55,684 nt of DNA from an uncultured Phocaeicola sp. (GCA_944321015.1 CALUJS010000018.1:1-55684), one strand, 5' to 3'; shown: positions 16,631 through 24,801, counted from the first letter of the stretch. Numbers and translations: made by a program. The notes: generated by a model not told the origin, from the sequence alone.

Positions 16631-17578
16631 TTACTTTTCTCCTAATACAATAATAGCTTCTCCCAATCCCCTCATCATTACCTTGGAAGTAATGTTATAA
16701 GGTGGCTTTTGCAAGAATTTCCTCAGTTCGGTAGCAAACGCGCGAGCATCTATCGCCCGGCCTCGCTTGTCGAGCAGCGGGATATGCACCTGCTCAAACT
16801 GGGCGAATGTTTCCGTGCCGTCAGTCAGGTTAAAGGCACTATTTACCGTATGTTCCGCCAACCAGTCTTGTATACAATCAGTCAGTTCGTTACCGTCGTA
16901 CTCCGTTTCCAAATCATTCTCCCAATTATCCCAGCAACGTACGGTCAAGGCAATTTCCCGTCCATTCTTCTCCTGTTCGGCATACCAACGAGACATTTGT
17001 TCATCAAAAGGCTTAATGTTTTCTTTTACTGCCTGCTCTAACAAAACTGGGATGATTTCTTTGGAGGTTTTCGTAGTGCCAGTCGAAGTAGCTATACGTT
17101 TATTGGTATAAGCATCGAAGGCTTCGAGAGTAAAGGAAGCCGAATGACCCTTGCCATCTCTGTTTAAATTCCACCAGATTTGAATAATGATGTCCGATTT
17201 CACTCGTCGTTTCAATACATCCAGTGGAGTCTCGTCAAGCATGGCACCGCTCGTTTTGCTTGAAGTCACATTGTCTTCGGCAGTTTTCATGGCAATACTC
17301 TTTATTTCCTGTTCCGCATCTTTCAGGCTATATCCCAATTCAGTAAGCACACCTCCCACTTTGCTGATGACTTGTGGCAGCTCGGTGTCTTCCATAAAAG
17401 CTTGTTGATAATTGGGCACTTTCACCGTACTTCCCTGATTGGAGAACGAAGTCATGAAATAACGCTGATTACACCAATTGTCGCTAGGTAGAATCATGAT
17501 AGTCGGTTTTTTCTGGGCGAAGGCAGAAAACATAGAAAGGAACAGAAAGCCGATGAGCCAAAACTTCACTTTTTTCAT
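16631..17578 (-). CDS. Secreted DUF6175-like protein
   Basis: The 315-residue protein has a signal peptide (MKKVKFWLIGFLFLSMFSAFAQ). The mature part starts KKPTIMILPSDNWC, then a helix with LGYSLKDAEQEIK, a strand SDIIIQIWWNLN, and FTLEAFDAYTNKRIATSTGTT; this resembles the family I recall as DUF6175 and the general CsgG/TolB-N layout. The C-terminal 100 residues repeat a similar pattern. It is the first gene of the operon and follows a leader of about 390 bases with a large inverted repeat. Function is unknown; an envelope role is inferred from export. Confidence 0.7.
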   Translation of the reverse strand: MKKVKFWLIGFLFLSMFSAFAQKKPTIMILPSDNWCNQRYFMTSFSNQGSTVKVPNYQQAFMEDTELPQVISKVGGVLTELGYSLKDAEQEIKSIAMKTAEDNVTSSKTSGAMLDETPLDVLKRRVKSDIIIQIWWNLNRDGKGHSASFTLEAFDAYTNKRIATSTGTTKTSKEIIPVLLEQAVKENIKPFDEQMSRWYAEQEKNGREIALTVRCWDNWENDLETEYDGNELTDCIQDWLAEHTVNSAFNLTDGTETFAQFEQVHIPLLDKRGRAIDARAFATELRKFLQKPPYNITSKVMMRGLGEAIIVLGEK

Positions 17579-17639
17579 GGTCTGAAATTATGATGCTCTA
17601 CGGCTCCCTGTAAAGCGCGTTGTTTTTGCAGTATTCCCA

Positions 17640-17950
17640 TCGACATAAAAAGAAACGTGGAGCCAGTCTGTCACTCGTTCCACGATCTAAAGGCCTTCGC
17701 ATTGCCCGGTAAGTCGAAACGAGCAACGCTGAAAGCCCCACGCCAGTGTATTTATATAGTATCCGCAACATTCATGTCACTTCAAGCATGAATGCTATAC
17801 AGACTTATATAGTACACTCCATGAGACGTTCCCGTTGCTTTGTTTTTTTGACTTACCATTGAAGTTGCGAAGTTCTTAGATCGTCAAAACCAAAGCGTAC
17901 AGTTACGCCTTTTTATGTATATGTGCCTTACCCACCTATGCCCATCGGGG
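17640..17950 (-). repeat. Large imperfect inverted repeat in the operon leader
   Basis: Two diverged arms of about 140 bases face each other around a perfect ATTCATG/CATGAAT stem. Shared blocks, read outside-in, are ATAAAAAG, a small hairpin that differs in sequence but not in place, CGATCTAA, CTTCGCA, GGTAAGTC, GCAACG, AGTGTA and TATATA. It lies between the promoter at 17973-18003 and the first gene of the envelope operon, so it would be transcribed as a long structured leader. It could be a miniature mobile element or a regulatory RNA. No coding frame is credible in 17579-18176. Confidence 0.7.
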
Positions 17951-17972
17951 CTTTCAGCAAGCATAGACTATG

Positions 17973-18003
17973 CAAATATATATATATCAAATTAAAACAC
18001 AAA
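17973..18003 (-). promoter_or_regulatory. Promoter of the five-gene envelope operon
   Basis: On the minus strand TTTG (18000-18003), 19 bases, then TATATTTG (17973-17980) match the consensus fully. It predicts a leader of about 390 bases before ATG 17578. Confidence 0.8.
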
Positions 18004-18089
18004 AGAAATAGTCCGCATTTGAATCCTTAATGCCATACTAGCAAACAGGGATGAGGTACATAAACCCCAATTACCAGATTCTGAAATAT

Positions 18090-18176
18090 AAAAAAAACGA
18101 AGCATGCAGAACCGGAGGCCGCACGGGCTCTTCGATTCTGCATTCTTCATTCTTAATTCTTAGTTCTTCATTCCCC
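18090..18176 (-). terminator. Terminator-like repeat after the carboxyltransferase gene
   Basis: The stem ATGCAGAA/TTCTGCAT (18104-18143) has a GGCCGCACGGG centre and is followed on the minus strand by a run of seven T (18091-18097). The flanking TTCATTCTTAATTCTT stretch is shared with 7208-7280, 20298-20397 and 41942-42012. Confidence 0.75.
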
Positions 18177-19709
18177 TTACAGCGGCATGTTGCCGTGTTT
18201 CTTGGGCGGGTTGTGCAGGCTCTTGTTGCGGGCCATCTCCAGCGCCTGGATGAGCTTGGCGCGCGTCTGGCGGGGGAGGATGATTTCATCCACGAGACCC
18301 TGCTCGGCGGCGCGGTAGGGGTTGGAGAAGTAGGCGTTGTATTCCTCGATGGCGGCTGCCTTCTCTTCGGGCGTGGCCTTGCGCTTGAGGATGTTCACGG
18401 CACCCTCGGCACCCATGACGGCTATCTCGGCCGTGGGATAGGCCAGGTTGATGTCTCCACCGATGGTCTTGCTCGACATCACGATGTAGGCCCCGCCATA
18501 GGACTTGCGGGTGATGACCGTCACCTTGGGCACGGTGGCCTCGGCATAGGCGTAGACGATTTTCGCGCCGTGGCGGATGATGCCGTGGTGCTCTTGGTCG
18601 CAGCCGGGAAGGAAGCCCGGCACGTCCTCGAACGTCACGAGGGGGATGTTGAAGCAGTCGCAGAAGCGGATGAAGCGCGACGCCTTGTCGCTGGCGTCGA
18701 TGTCGAGCACGCCGGCCAGGAAGGCGGGCTGGTTGGCCACGATGCCCACCGTGTGTCCGCCCAGACGGGCAAAGCCGACGACGATGTTCTTGGCGAAGTG
18801 GGGTTGCACTTCGTAGAAGTAGTGGTCGTCCACCACCGGCTCGATGATGTCCTTGATGTCATAGGGCATGTTGGGGTCTTCGGGCACGACGGTCTGCAGA
18901 GCCTCATCCTCGCGGTGCGGGTCGTCGTTCGTGGTCTTGGCGGGCGCTTCCTCCATGTTGTTGGCCGGCAGGAAGCTGAGCAGCTCGCGGATGCTCATGA
19001 GGGTTTCCTCCTCGGTGTCGCACATGAAGTGGGCCACGCCGCTCTGGCTGCTGTGCGTCTCGGCTCCGCCCAGCTGCTCCTTGTCCACCTCTTCGTGCGT
19101 CACGGCCTTCACCACGTCGGGGCCGGTGATGAACATGTGGCTCTTTTCCTTCACCATGAAGATGAAGTCGGTCAGCGCGGGCGAATAGCAGGCGCCTCCG
19201 GCGCAGGGGCCGAGGATGGCCGAAATCTGGGGCACGACGCCCGACGCGATGGTGTTCTGATAGAAGATGGAGCCGAAGCCGGCGAGCGAGCTGATGCCCT
19301 CCTGGATGCGTGCGCCGCCGGAGTCGTTGAGCGCGATGATGGGCGCGCCGTTTTGCAGGGCGAGTTTCTGCACCTTTACGATCTTGGCCGCGTTGGTCTG
19401 GCTCAGCGTGCCGCCGTAGACGGTGAAGTCGAAGGCGTAGACGAACACCGGGCGGCCGTCCACTTTTCCGTAGCCGCACACCACGCCGTCGCCGGCCAGG
19501 TGGCTCTTGTCCATGCCCAGGTTGGTGCAGTTGTGGGTGACAAACTTGTCGATTTCGTTGAATGTGCCCTTGTCGAGCAACATGTCGATGCGTTCACGGG
19601 CGGTCATGCGCCCTGCGGCGTGCTGGCGTTCGATGCGTTCCAGTCCGCCGCCCAGAGAAGCCTGCTTGTCAAGCTCCTCAAATTGCTTGTATGTTTCTTC
19701 GCGTGTCAT
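18177..19709 (-). CDS. Acyl-CoA carboxylase, carboxyltransferase subunit (propionyl/methylmalonyl-CoA type)
   Basis: The 510-residue protein is a full-length carboxyltransferase of the PccB/MmdA family, which moves a carboxyl group between biotin and an acyl-CoA. Both crotonase-fold halves are present, with the oxyanion glycines in GGARIQEGISSLAGFGS and GPCAGGACYSPALTDF, and later GFLPGCDQEHHGIIRHGAK and KSYGGAYIVMSSK. The operon order is biotin carboxylase, biotin carrier, this gene. With the biotin carboxylase present the complex is likely an ATP-driven propionyl-CoA carboxylase rather than a sodium-pumping decarboxylase. Substrate is inferred from the family. Confidence 0.93.
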   Translation of the reverse strand: MTREETYKQFEELDKQASLGGGLERIERQHAAGRMTARERIDMLLDKGTFNEIDKFVTHNCTNLGMDKSHLAGDGVVCGYGKVDGRPVFVYAFDFTVYGGTLSQTNAAKIVKVQKLALQNGAPIIALNDSGGARIQEGISSLAGFGSIFYQNTIASGVVPQISAILGPCAGGACYSPALTDFIFMVKEKSHMFITGPDVVKAVTHEEVDKEQLGGAETHSSQSGVAHFMCDTEEETLMSIRELLSFLPANNMEEAPAKTTNDDPHREDEALQTVVPEDPNMPYDIKDIIEPVVDDHYFYEVQPHFAKNIVVGFARLGGHTVGIVANQPAFLAGVLDIDASDKASRFIRFCDCFNIPLVTFEDVPGFLPGCDQEHHGIIRHGAKIVYAYAEATVPKVTVITRKSYGGAYIVMSSKTIGGDINLAYPTAEIAVMGAEGAVNILKRKATPEEKAAAIEEYNAYFSNPYRAAEQGLVDEIILPRQTRAKLIQALEMARNKSLHNPPKKHGNMPL

Positions 19710-19724
19710 TGTTTTTAGGGTTTT

Positions 19725-19785
19725 AGGGGTTCAGGGGACGAGGAACTGCCTTGTTCCCTCGTTGACTTGTTCCCTTGTCAACTTT
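19725..19785. repeat. CCTCGTC/GTTGAC repeat (family 6)
   Basis: The stretch between the carboxyltransferase and carrier genes contains GGGGACGAGGAACTGCC and TTGTTCCCTCGTTGAC-like dyads. Similar text occurs at 37885-37940 and 38200-38275. Confidence 0.6.
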
Positions 19786-20290
19786 CTACTAAATCCAACG
19801 TAATAAGTACCTGATTGTTGTTCACCGAGTCGCCTTCGGCCACGAGGATTTCGCGCACGGTGCAGTCGGCATTGACCTTGTAGTTGCTCTGCATCTTCAT
19901 GGCTTCGAGCACGATAACGATGTCGCCCGCCTTCAGCCTGTCGCCCACGGCCACGGGGATTTTCACCACCTTGCCCGGCATTGGGGCCACAATCTTGTCG
20001 TCCTGACGCTCCTCGCCTCCCTTGCGCATGCGCAGATACTTGGCCTGCGTGTCCACGATGTCCACGTTGTAGGAGCGATAGAAGGTGTTCACGGTGTAGT
20101 TCTTGCCGTTCTCGCTGCGGATGAGCTCGGCGTTGTAGGAGTTGCCTCCGTGCAGGATGGAGCAGCTGCCGTTCTCGGCCATCACGATGTCCACATCGTA
20201 GGGCACGCCGTCGATGAGGAATTGCACTTTGTTTCCGTCTTTGCTGACCAGCGTGACGTCGGCCACGCGGTCGCCTATATGTATTTCCAT
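19778..20290 (-). CDS. Biotin carboxyl carrier protein
   Basis: The 170-residue protein ends in a biotinyl domain with the biotin site EAMKMQSNYKV (Lys near residue 136), preceded by VAPMPGKVVKIPVAVGDRL. The first 85 residues (MEIHIGDRVADVTLVSKDG...) form the beta-rich part seen in carrier subunits of acyl-CoA carboxylases. It would shuttle the carboxyl group between the biotin carboxylase and carboxyltransferase encoded on either side. Confidence 0.93.
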   Translation of the reverse strand: MEIHIGDRVADVTLVSKDGNKVQFLIDGVPYDVDIVMAENGSCSILHGGNSYNAELIRSENGKNYTVNTFYRSYNVDIVDTQAKYLRMRKGGEERQDDKIVAPMPGKVVKIPVAVGDRLKAGDIVIVLEAMKMQSNYKVNADCTVREILVAEGDSVNNNQVLITLDLVES

Positions 20291-20297
20291 AACTTTT

Positions 20298-20397
20298 TAA
20301 ATGAAGAATTAAGAATGAAGAACGAAGAATTAAGGACGAAGAACGCATGTGCCGTTTCGGGATTCTTAATTCTTCATTCTTCACTCTTCATTAAACT
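20298..20397. repeat. AAGAATTAAGAAT inverted repeat inside the carboxylase operon
   Basis: Arms TTAAGAATGAAGAACGAAG and TTCTTAATTCTTCATTCTTC flank a short GC centre between the biotin carboxylase and carrier genes. The same family elsewhere acts as a terminator-like element, so it may attenuate transcription within the operon. Confidence 0.7.
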
Positions 20398-21911
20398 TAT
20401 ATTCTCAGCACGCCTTTTTGCAGACCGAACTGTTTCCACCGGCTGATGGGACGGTTGTCGCCGTCGGTCGTGGCCGGAGAGTTCTCCTCAAGGTTCATCA
20501 GATAGTCGATGTAGGCAGCCATCATGGCGATGTTTTCTATCTCTTCGTTGTGCCAGTTGGAACGTTGCAGCATCTTGGCGTTTTTGGCAATGAAGAGCGT
20601 GTTGTATTCGCCGCGCACGAAGTCGGGCGTGTACATGATGCGGCGCAGGTATTTCAGGTTGTTCTTCACGCCCGTGATTTTATACTCGTAGAGCACGCGG
20701 CGCATGCGCTCGATGGCAAACTGGCGGGTGGTGGCCCACACGATGAGCTTGCCTATCATGGGGTCGTAGTAGAGCGGGATTTCGTAGCCCTCGTACACGT
20801 AGCTGTCCACGCGCACGCCGATGCCGTTGGGCTCCACCAGCTGCTTGATGATGCCCGGCGAGGGCATGAAGTTGTTCTCGGTGTCCTCAGCGCAGATGCG
20901 GCACTCGATGGCGTGTCCGCGCTGGAAGAGGTCTTCCTGACGCAGGTGGAGCACTTCGTCGTTGGCCACGCGTATCTGCTCCTTCACCAGGTCCACGCCA
21001 ACGACTTCCTCGGTGATGGGGTGTTCCACCTGGAGGCGGGTGTTCATCTCCAGGAAGTAGAACCGGCGATGCTTGTCGACGAGGAACTCGATGGTGCCCG
21101 CGCCGGAGTAGTTGACGGCCTTGGCGGCGGCAACGGCCTTCTCGCCCATCTCGCGGCGCAGTTCGGGGGTGAGGAAGGGCGACGGGCTTTCCTCCACAAT
21201 CTTCTGGTTGCGGCGCTGCACGGAGCACTCGCGGTCGAACAGGTGGATGACGTTGCCATGGTTGTCGCCCAGAATCTGGAACTCAATGTGATGCGGTTCT
21301 TCGACAAACTTCTCGATGTAGACCGTGTCGTCGCCGAACGACGACATCGACTCCGAGCGGGCCGTTTCGTAGGCCTCCACCACCTCGTCTTCGGAGTGGA
21401 TGAGGCGCATGCCCTTTCCGCCTCCGCCCATCGAGGCCTTCAGCATCACGGGGAAGCCAATCTCCTTGGCCACGCGCAAAGCCTCTTCGGCGCTCTGCAG
21501 GGGCTCCTCGGTGCCCGGCACCACCGGCACTCCGGCGGCAATCATGCGCTTGCGGGCCGAAATCTTGTCGCCCATGGCCTCCATCGTTTCAGGAGCCGGG
21601 CCGATGAAGATGATGCCTTCCTCGCGGCAACGGCGTGCGAAGTCGGCATTTTCCGAGAGAAAGCCGTAGCCCGGATGGATGGCGTCGGCGCGATGCTCCC
21701 TGGCGGCGACAATGATGTTGTCGATGTTCAAATAACTGTCCTTGGATGCGGCCGGACCGATGCAACAGGCCTCGTCGGCGTACATGACGTGACGGGCTGT
21801 CCGGTCGGCTTCGGAGAATACGGCAACCGTGCGGATGCCCATTTCCCTGCACGAACGCATGATGCGCACGGCAATCTCGCCTCGATTGGCGACCAAAACC
21901 TTCTGTATCAT
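20397..21911 (-). CDS. accC: Biotin carboxylase subunit
   Basis: This 504-residue ATP-grasp enzyme carboxylates biotin with bicarbonate and ATP. The N-terminal domain [25 protein letters not shown], the glycine-rich ATP loop [13 protein letters not shown], the [21 protein letters not shown] motif, and the active site [16 protein letters not shown] are all intact. The last 50 residues are a short extension ([22 protein letters not shown]). First gene of the three-gene acyl-CoA carboxylase operon. A -7 box TATCTTTG lies at 21961-21968. Confidence 0.96.
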   Translation of the reverse strand: MIQKVLVANRGEIAVRIMRSCREMGIRTVAVFSEADRTARHVMYADEACCIGPAASKDSYLNIDNIIVAAREHRADAIHPGYGFLSENADFARRCREEGIIFIGPAPETMEAMGDKISARKRMIAAGVPVVPGTEEPLQSAEEALRVAKEIGFPVMLKASMGGGGKGMRLIHSEDEVVEAYETARSESMSSFGDDTVYIEKFVEEPHHIEFQILGDNHGNVIHLFDRECSVQRRNQKIVEESPSPFLTPELRREMGEKAVAAAKAVNYSGAGTIEFLVDKHRRFYFLEMNTRLQVEHPITEEVVGVDLVKEQIRVANDEVLHLRQEDLFQRGHAIECRICAEDTENNFMPSPGIIKQLVEPNGIGVRVDSYVYEGYEIPLYYDPMIGKLIVWATTRQFAIERMRRVLYEYKITGVKNNLKYLRRIMYTPDFVRGEYNTLFIAKNAKMLQRSNWHNEEIENIAMMAAYIDYLMNLEENSPATTDGDNRPISRWKQFGLQKGVLRI

Positions 21912-21960
21912 AAATCTCGTATCTCGTTGAAATTTCTGCTATATCGCAATATTCAGCGGG

Positions 21961-21968
21961 CAAAGATA
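21961..21968 (-). promoter_or_regulatory. Promoter of the acyl-CoA carboxylase operon, -7 element
   Basis: TATCTTTG on the minus strand, 50 bases before the accC start. No clear TTTG at the -33 position. Confidence 0.55.
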
Positions 21969-22015
21969 CTACAATCGTGCCGAATAACTATCTTTTGTCC
22001 GACATTTTAACTCGA

Positions 22016-22060
22016 AACAGCCCGGCCGACAGACAAAATGTGCCGTCGGGCCGGGCTGTT
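22016..22060 (-). terminator. Terminator of the NUDIX/ADP-ribosylglycohydrolase operon
   Basis: A long GC stem (AACAGCCCGGCCGAC with GTCGGGCCGGGCTGTT, one bulge) lies 28 bases after the stop at 22088. A short TTTCGAG follows on the minus strand. Confidence 0.75.
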
Positions 22061-22087
22061 TCCGCCACGTTCAGCGTCAGACCATTC

Positions 22088-22900
22088 TTAGCGGTTATCT
22101 CCGAAAGCGGCCATGAAGCGGTCGTTGATGTCGAGCAGGTCGGGTGGAAGCAGGGCGCGACATTTCCTTTCCAGCCAGGCGTCGAACGTTCCGCCCGGCG
22201 ACGGTTCGGCCGCTATGATGGAGCAGGTCATGGCACCGATGGTGTCCGAATCGCCACCCATCGAAATGGCCAGACGCAGCTTGCCTTCGCAAGTGTCGCC
22301 CTGCAGGAAAGCCATGATGGCGACGGGCACACTGCCTTGGCAGGTCACGTCGAACGTGTAGCCGTCGCGAATAGTTCTCAGGTCGACACTCAGGTCGTAG
22401 CCGAAAGTCTCCTCCACGTAACGGCGGATTTGCTCTTCCGTCTTCCGCATCCGTCTCAGGTAGACACAGGCCGCAATGGCTTGCGCGCCCTTGATGCCCT
22501 CCGGGTGGTCATGGCTCACCGACGCCGTGACGCGCGCCAGCTCCAATGCCTTTTCCAACGAGCCGGCATAGAGTCCCACGGGACTTACGCGCATGGCCGA
22601 GCCGTTTCCGAAGCTCCCGTAGGGTTTCGGGTTGTTTTGGGCAAGCCACTTGCGGAACATGCCGCCGTATCCGGCATGAGGATACAGACGCCCCAGCCGC
22701 TGCATGCACCCGATAAGCGTACGCTCGCCGTGCGCAGGGTCGGTCAGCAGCCAGTCGGCCACAGCCAACGTCATCACCGTGTCGTCGGTGAACCGGCTGC
22801 CCGGGGGAAGCAGTTCGAAGTATTCCGTCTTTACGTTGTTCCATTCTCGGGTGGAACCTACCATGTCGCCAATGACGGCCCCTAAAATCGTTTTGCTCAT
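22088..22900 (-). CDS. ADP-ribosylglycohydrolase family protein
   Basis: The 270-residue protein belongs to the DraG/ARH family, which removes ADP-ribose from proteins or small molecules using two metal ions. The N-terminal GAVIGDMVGSTREW, the metal-binding FTDDTVMTLAV (about 38-48) and the C-terminal GGDSDTIGAMTCSI are present, as is SFGNGSAMRVSPVGLY. It lies 25 bases after the NUDIX regulator in the same unit. If it releases ADP-ribose, its product would be the ligand expected for an NrtR-type regulator; that link is inference. Confidence 0.92.
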   Translation of the reverse strand: MSKTILGAVIGDMVGSTREWNNVKTEYFELLPPGSRFTDDTVMTLAVADWLLTDPAHGERTLIGCMQRLGRLYPHAGYGGMFRKWLAQNNPKPYGSFGNGSAMRVSPVGLYAGSLEKALELARVTASVSHDHPEGIKGAQAIAACVYLRRMRKTEEQIRRYVEETFGYDLSVDLRTIRDGYTFDVTCQGSVPVAIMAFLQGDTCEGKLRLAISMGGDSDTIGAMTCSIIAAEPSPGGTFDAWLERKCRALLPPDLLDINDRFMAAFGDNR

Positions 22901-22925
22901 GATTTGTGTTCTTTTTTGATTGGGT

Positions 22926-23618
22926 TTAAAATTCCAGTCTGAATCCTTTCTGTTTCAGTTCGGCATATTTCCCGGCATTGAAGCGGTATTTGTTCGGCGT
23001 GCGGCGCGAGGCGTTGGCAGGCCGGGGTTCCGCTTCGGCCAGGATGCCCAGCTTGAGCATCTTGTTGTAGAAGTTCCGCCGGTCGAACTTCACCTCCAGG
23101 ATGGCTTCATACAGGTTTTGCAGTTCGGTCATCGTGAACACTTCGGGCAACAGTTCGAATCCGATAGGCTCGAAGCAGATGCGCTCCTTCAGGCGGTTCA
23201 TGGCCATGCGCAGGATGCGGTCGTGGTCAAACGCCAAGGCCGGAATCTCATCGTGTGCAAACCATCTGGCCGATGCCGCATCGTCACCGCCCTTAACCTC
23301 CGAGAGCCTCACCAGCGCATAGTGTGCCACAGTGACCACCCGTTCGCGCGGGTCACGGTTCACATCCGAGAAGGTGTAAAACTGCTCCACGCACGCCTCC
23401 TTCAGCCCCGTTTCCTCTTCCAGTTCGCGACGGGCGCATTCTTCGGCAGTCTCGTCTATCTTCATGAAGCCGCCGGGGAAAGCCCATTTTCCTTTGTACG
23501 GCTCTATGCCGCGCTGAATCAGGAGCACCTTGATGCCGGTGCCGTCGAAGCCGAAAATCACGCAATCCGCCGTCACGGCCGGATGCGGATACTTATAACA
23601 ATAATGCTGTTCGCTCAT
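22926..23618 (-). CDS. NrtR-like NUDIX regulator
   Basis: The 230-residue protein has an N-terminal NUDIX domain with a complete NUDIX box (GGFMKIDETAEECARRELEE then ETGL, about 49-73) and a C-terminal winged helix (about 150-230, FTMTELQNLYEAILEVKFDRRNFYNKML). This is the layout of NrtR-type transcription regulators, which bind ADP-ribose or related nucleotides; an intact box leaves catalysis possible. Two 23-bp palindromes with the same 8-7-8 form overlap and adjoin its promoter, indicating autoregulation. The next gene is an ADP-ribosylglycohydrolase. Confidence 0.9.
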   Translation of the reverse strand: MSEQHYCYKYPHPAVTADCVIFGFDGTGIKVLLIQRGIEPYKGKWAFPGGFMKIDETAEECARRELEEETGLKEACVEQFYTFSDVNRDPRERVVTVAHYALVRLSEVKGGDDAASARWFAHDEIPALAFDHDRILRMAMNRLKERICFEPIGFELLPEVFTMTELQNLYEAILEVKFDRRNFYNKMLKLGILAEAEPRPANASRRTPNKYRFNAGKYAELKQKGFRLEF

Positions 23619-23622
23619 ACTT

Positions 23623-23645
23623 ATTTGCGTTTATTTCACGCAAAA
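23623..23645. promoter_or_regulatory. Operator 1 of the NUDIX regulator
   Basis: ATTTGCGT, 7 bases, ACGCAAAA. It overlaps the -7 box at 23641-23648 and the predicted transcription start. Confidence 0.75.
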
Positions 23646-23672
23646 GTAACGGATACCTTTGAACATGCCAAA
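23641..23672 (-). promoter_or_regulatory. Promoter of the NUDIX/ADP-ribosylglycohydrolase operon
   Basis: On the minus strand TTTG (23669-23672), 20 bases, then TACTTTTG (23641-23648). It lies between the two operators, with the -7 box inside operator 1. Confidence 0.85.
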
Positions 23673-23674
23673 TA

Positions 23675-23697
23675 TTTTGCGTTCTTTTTACGCAAAA
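23675..23697. promoter_or_regulatory. Operator 2 of the NUDIX regulator
   Basis: TTTTGCGT, 7 bases, ACGCAAAA, a perfect dyad just upstream of the -33 box. Its centre is 52 bases from that of operator 1, about five helical turns. Confidence 0.75.
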
Positions 23698-24023
23698 AAG
23701 GTGTTTCAACCCTTCACTTTTCATTTTAGCAAAGGAAGCGTCATCTCCTTCTTCGTAGACGACATCTACCATTTCTATCTTGACACCCTGTTCGACCGTC
23801 AGGATATCCTGCGCACCAGCCATCACTGCGTCCAATCCCTTACAGAGCGACTCGACATCGAAGACACCGTACACACTTCGTTCAATTTCTATAATACACG
23901 TGAGAGCTCGATGCACTATAGCTGAGACTTCAAGCGTGTGAGAAAGATGTTCTGACGTCAATCTCTGCACTCGTACATCAGTGTTCTTACCCTTTTCCCA
24001 ATTTCCCAACTAAAATAACAAGA

Positions 24024-24096
24024 TTCAAGAACTAAGAAATCACAAAGGGATTCATTGATGCTTAAAAGATTTCCATACAACTCCTTAGTTCTTGAA
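24024..24096 (-). terminator. Terminator-like inverted repeat after the small membrane protein gene
   Basis: Perfect 13-bp arms TTCAAGAACTAAG and CTTAGTTCTTGAA enclose 47 bases, 12 bases past the stop at 24109. On the minus strand the element is followed by TCTTGTTATTTT. Confidence 0.65.
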
Positions 24097-24108
24097 TTTA
24101 TTATGCAT

Positions 24109-24426
24109 TTATTTTGAAAGCCTATATCTTTTATATAATATAAATCCCAAAATAATAGCAACAATAACATCTACAATATTCCATATGGCACGCCCAAGTA
24201 CAATTTTAAAGAATGGTTGAAAGAGCAACGCAATGGCACCAAACATAATAGCAAGATCTTCTTTCTTTTCATTATAATAGCGATAAGTAAGACATCCGAA
24301 AATAATAAAAGCAAGAAATCGAACTAATATATAATAGCCATATGGCATATGTAACAAACAAAGTAATAAAGCTGGTATTAATATCATACATGCTTTATCA
24401 AGGGTGGAAAACTTCATCTGGTTCAT
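24109..24426 (-). CDS. Small integral membrane protein (DUF6804-like)
   Basis: The 105-residue protein has about four hydrophobic segments (near 12-28, 31-48, 60-75 and 82-99) with short charged links, including TYRYYNEKKED. I believe this is the DUF6804 type of small membrane protein, but the match is from memory. The codons are AT-rich. A -7-like TATGTTTG lies at 24509-24516 on the minus strand. Confidence 0.65.
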   Translation of the reverse strand: MNQMKFSTLDKACMILIPALLLCLLHMPYGYYILVRFLAFIIFGCLTYRYYNEKKEDLAIMFGAIALLFQPFFKIVLGRAIWNIVDVIVAIILGFILYKRYRLSK

Positions 24427-24522
24427 ATTTCATATAAATATTAGTAACTGAACTAACTATAATATTGGTTTCTAAAGAGGGTAATAATATTCCAAATTAT
24501 AAGGAATGCAAACATACTCATA

Positions 24523-24801
24523 TTATTCCAAATATTTACTCAATGCATTTTTACATTCTTCTTCTACTATTTGTTGATAGTTAACACCCAATCTTCGACA
24601 AATATTTTCCGCATTCCTTTCTTCTTTTAAATTTTTGTAGAGCTCAGCAATCGCAGACTGAACTAATACTCCCAATATCATAGGTTCTTTAATATCACAA
24701 CCTTGAACAGTGTCTTTAACTACATTATCAAACATACGTCTTACTTTCTTTCGGATTTTGGTCGCTTCATCTTCTTGCTTAAAAAAGTCAAATATTCCCA
24801 T
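24523..24801 (-). CDS. Small hypothetical cytosolic protein
   Basis: With the start at ATG 24801 the product has 92 residues: MGIFDFFKQEDEATKIRKKVRRMFDNV, then helical segments with ILGVLVQSAIAELYKNLKEERNAENICRRLG. No signal peptide or membrane segment is seen. A longer frame exists upstream, but it crosses a strongly structured palindrome and is rejected. It has no recognised family. Low GC, like the following gene, suggests that the two were acquired together. Confidence 0.6.
   Translation of the reverse strand: MGIFDFFKQEDEATKIRKKVRRMFDNVVKDTVQGCDIKEPMILGVLVQSAIAELYKNLKEERNAENICRRLGVNYQQIVEEECKNALSKYLE

Larger units (their letters stand above)
23593..24009 (-). pseudogene. Possible gene remnant upstream of the NUDIX gene
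   Basis: An open frame of 138 codons runs on the minus strand. Its middle (ALTCIIEIERSVYGVFDVES, DAVMAGAQDILTVEQGVKIE) reads like real protein, but I know no family for it. The 3' third runs through both operators and the promoter of the NUDIX gene and overlaps that gene, so that part is unlikely to be functional. It may be a decayed gene or chance. Confidence 0.25.

Noticed and set aside
17579..18176. A tRNA, rRNA fragment or group II intron in the long structured gap
   Set aside because: No cloverleaf, no GTTCGA-type T arm and no domain V-like motif; the structure is a two-arm inverted repeat.
23659..23925. A plus-strand 88-codon frame next to the NUDIX promoter
   Set aside because: No start signal and no recognisable features; the opposite-strand remnant reads more like protein.
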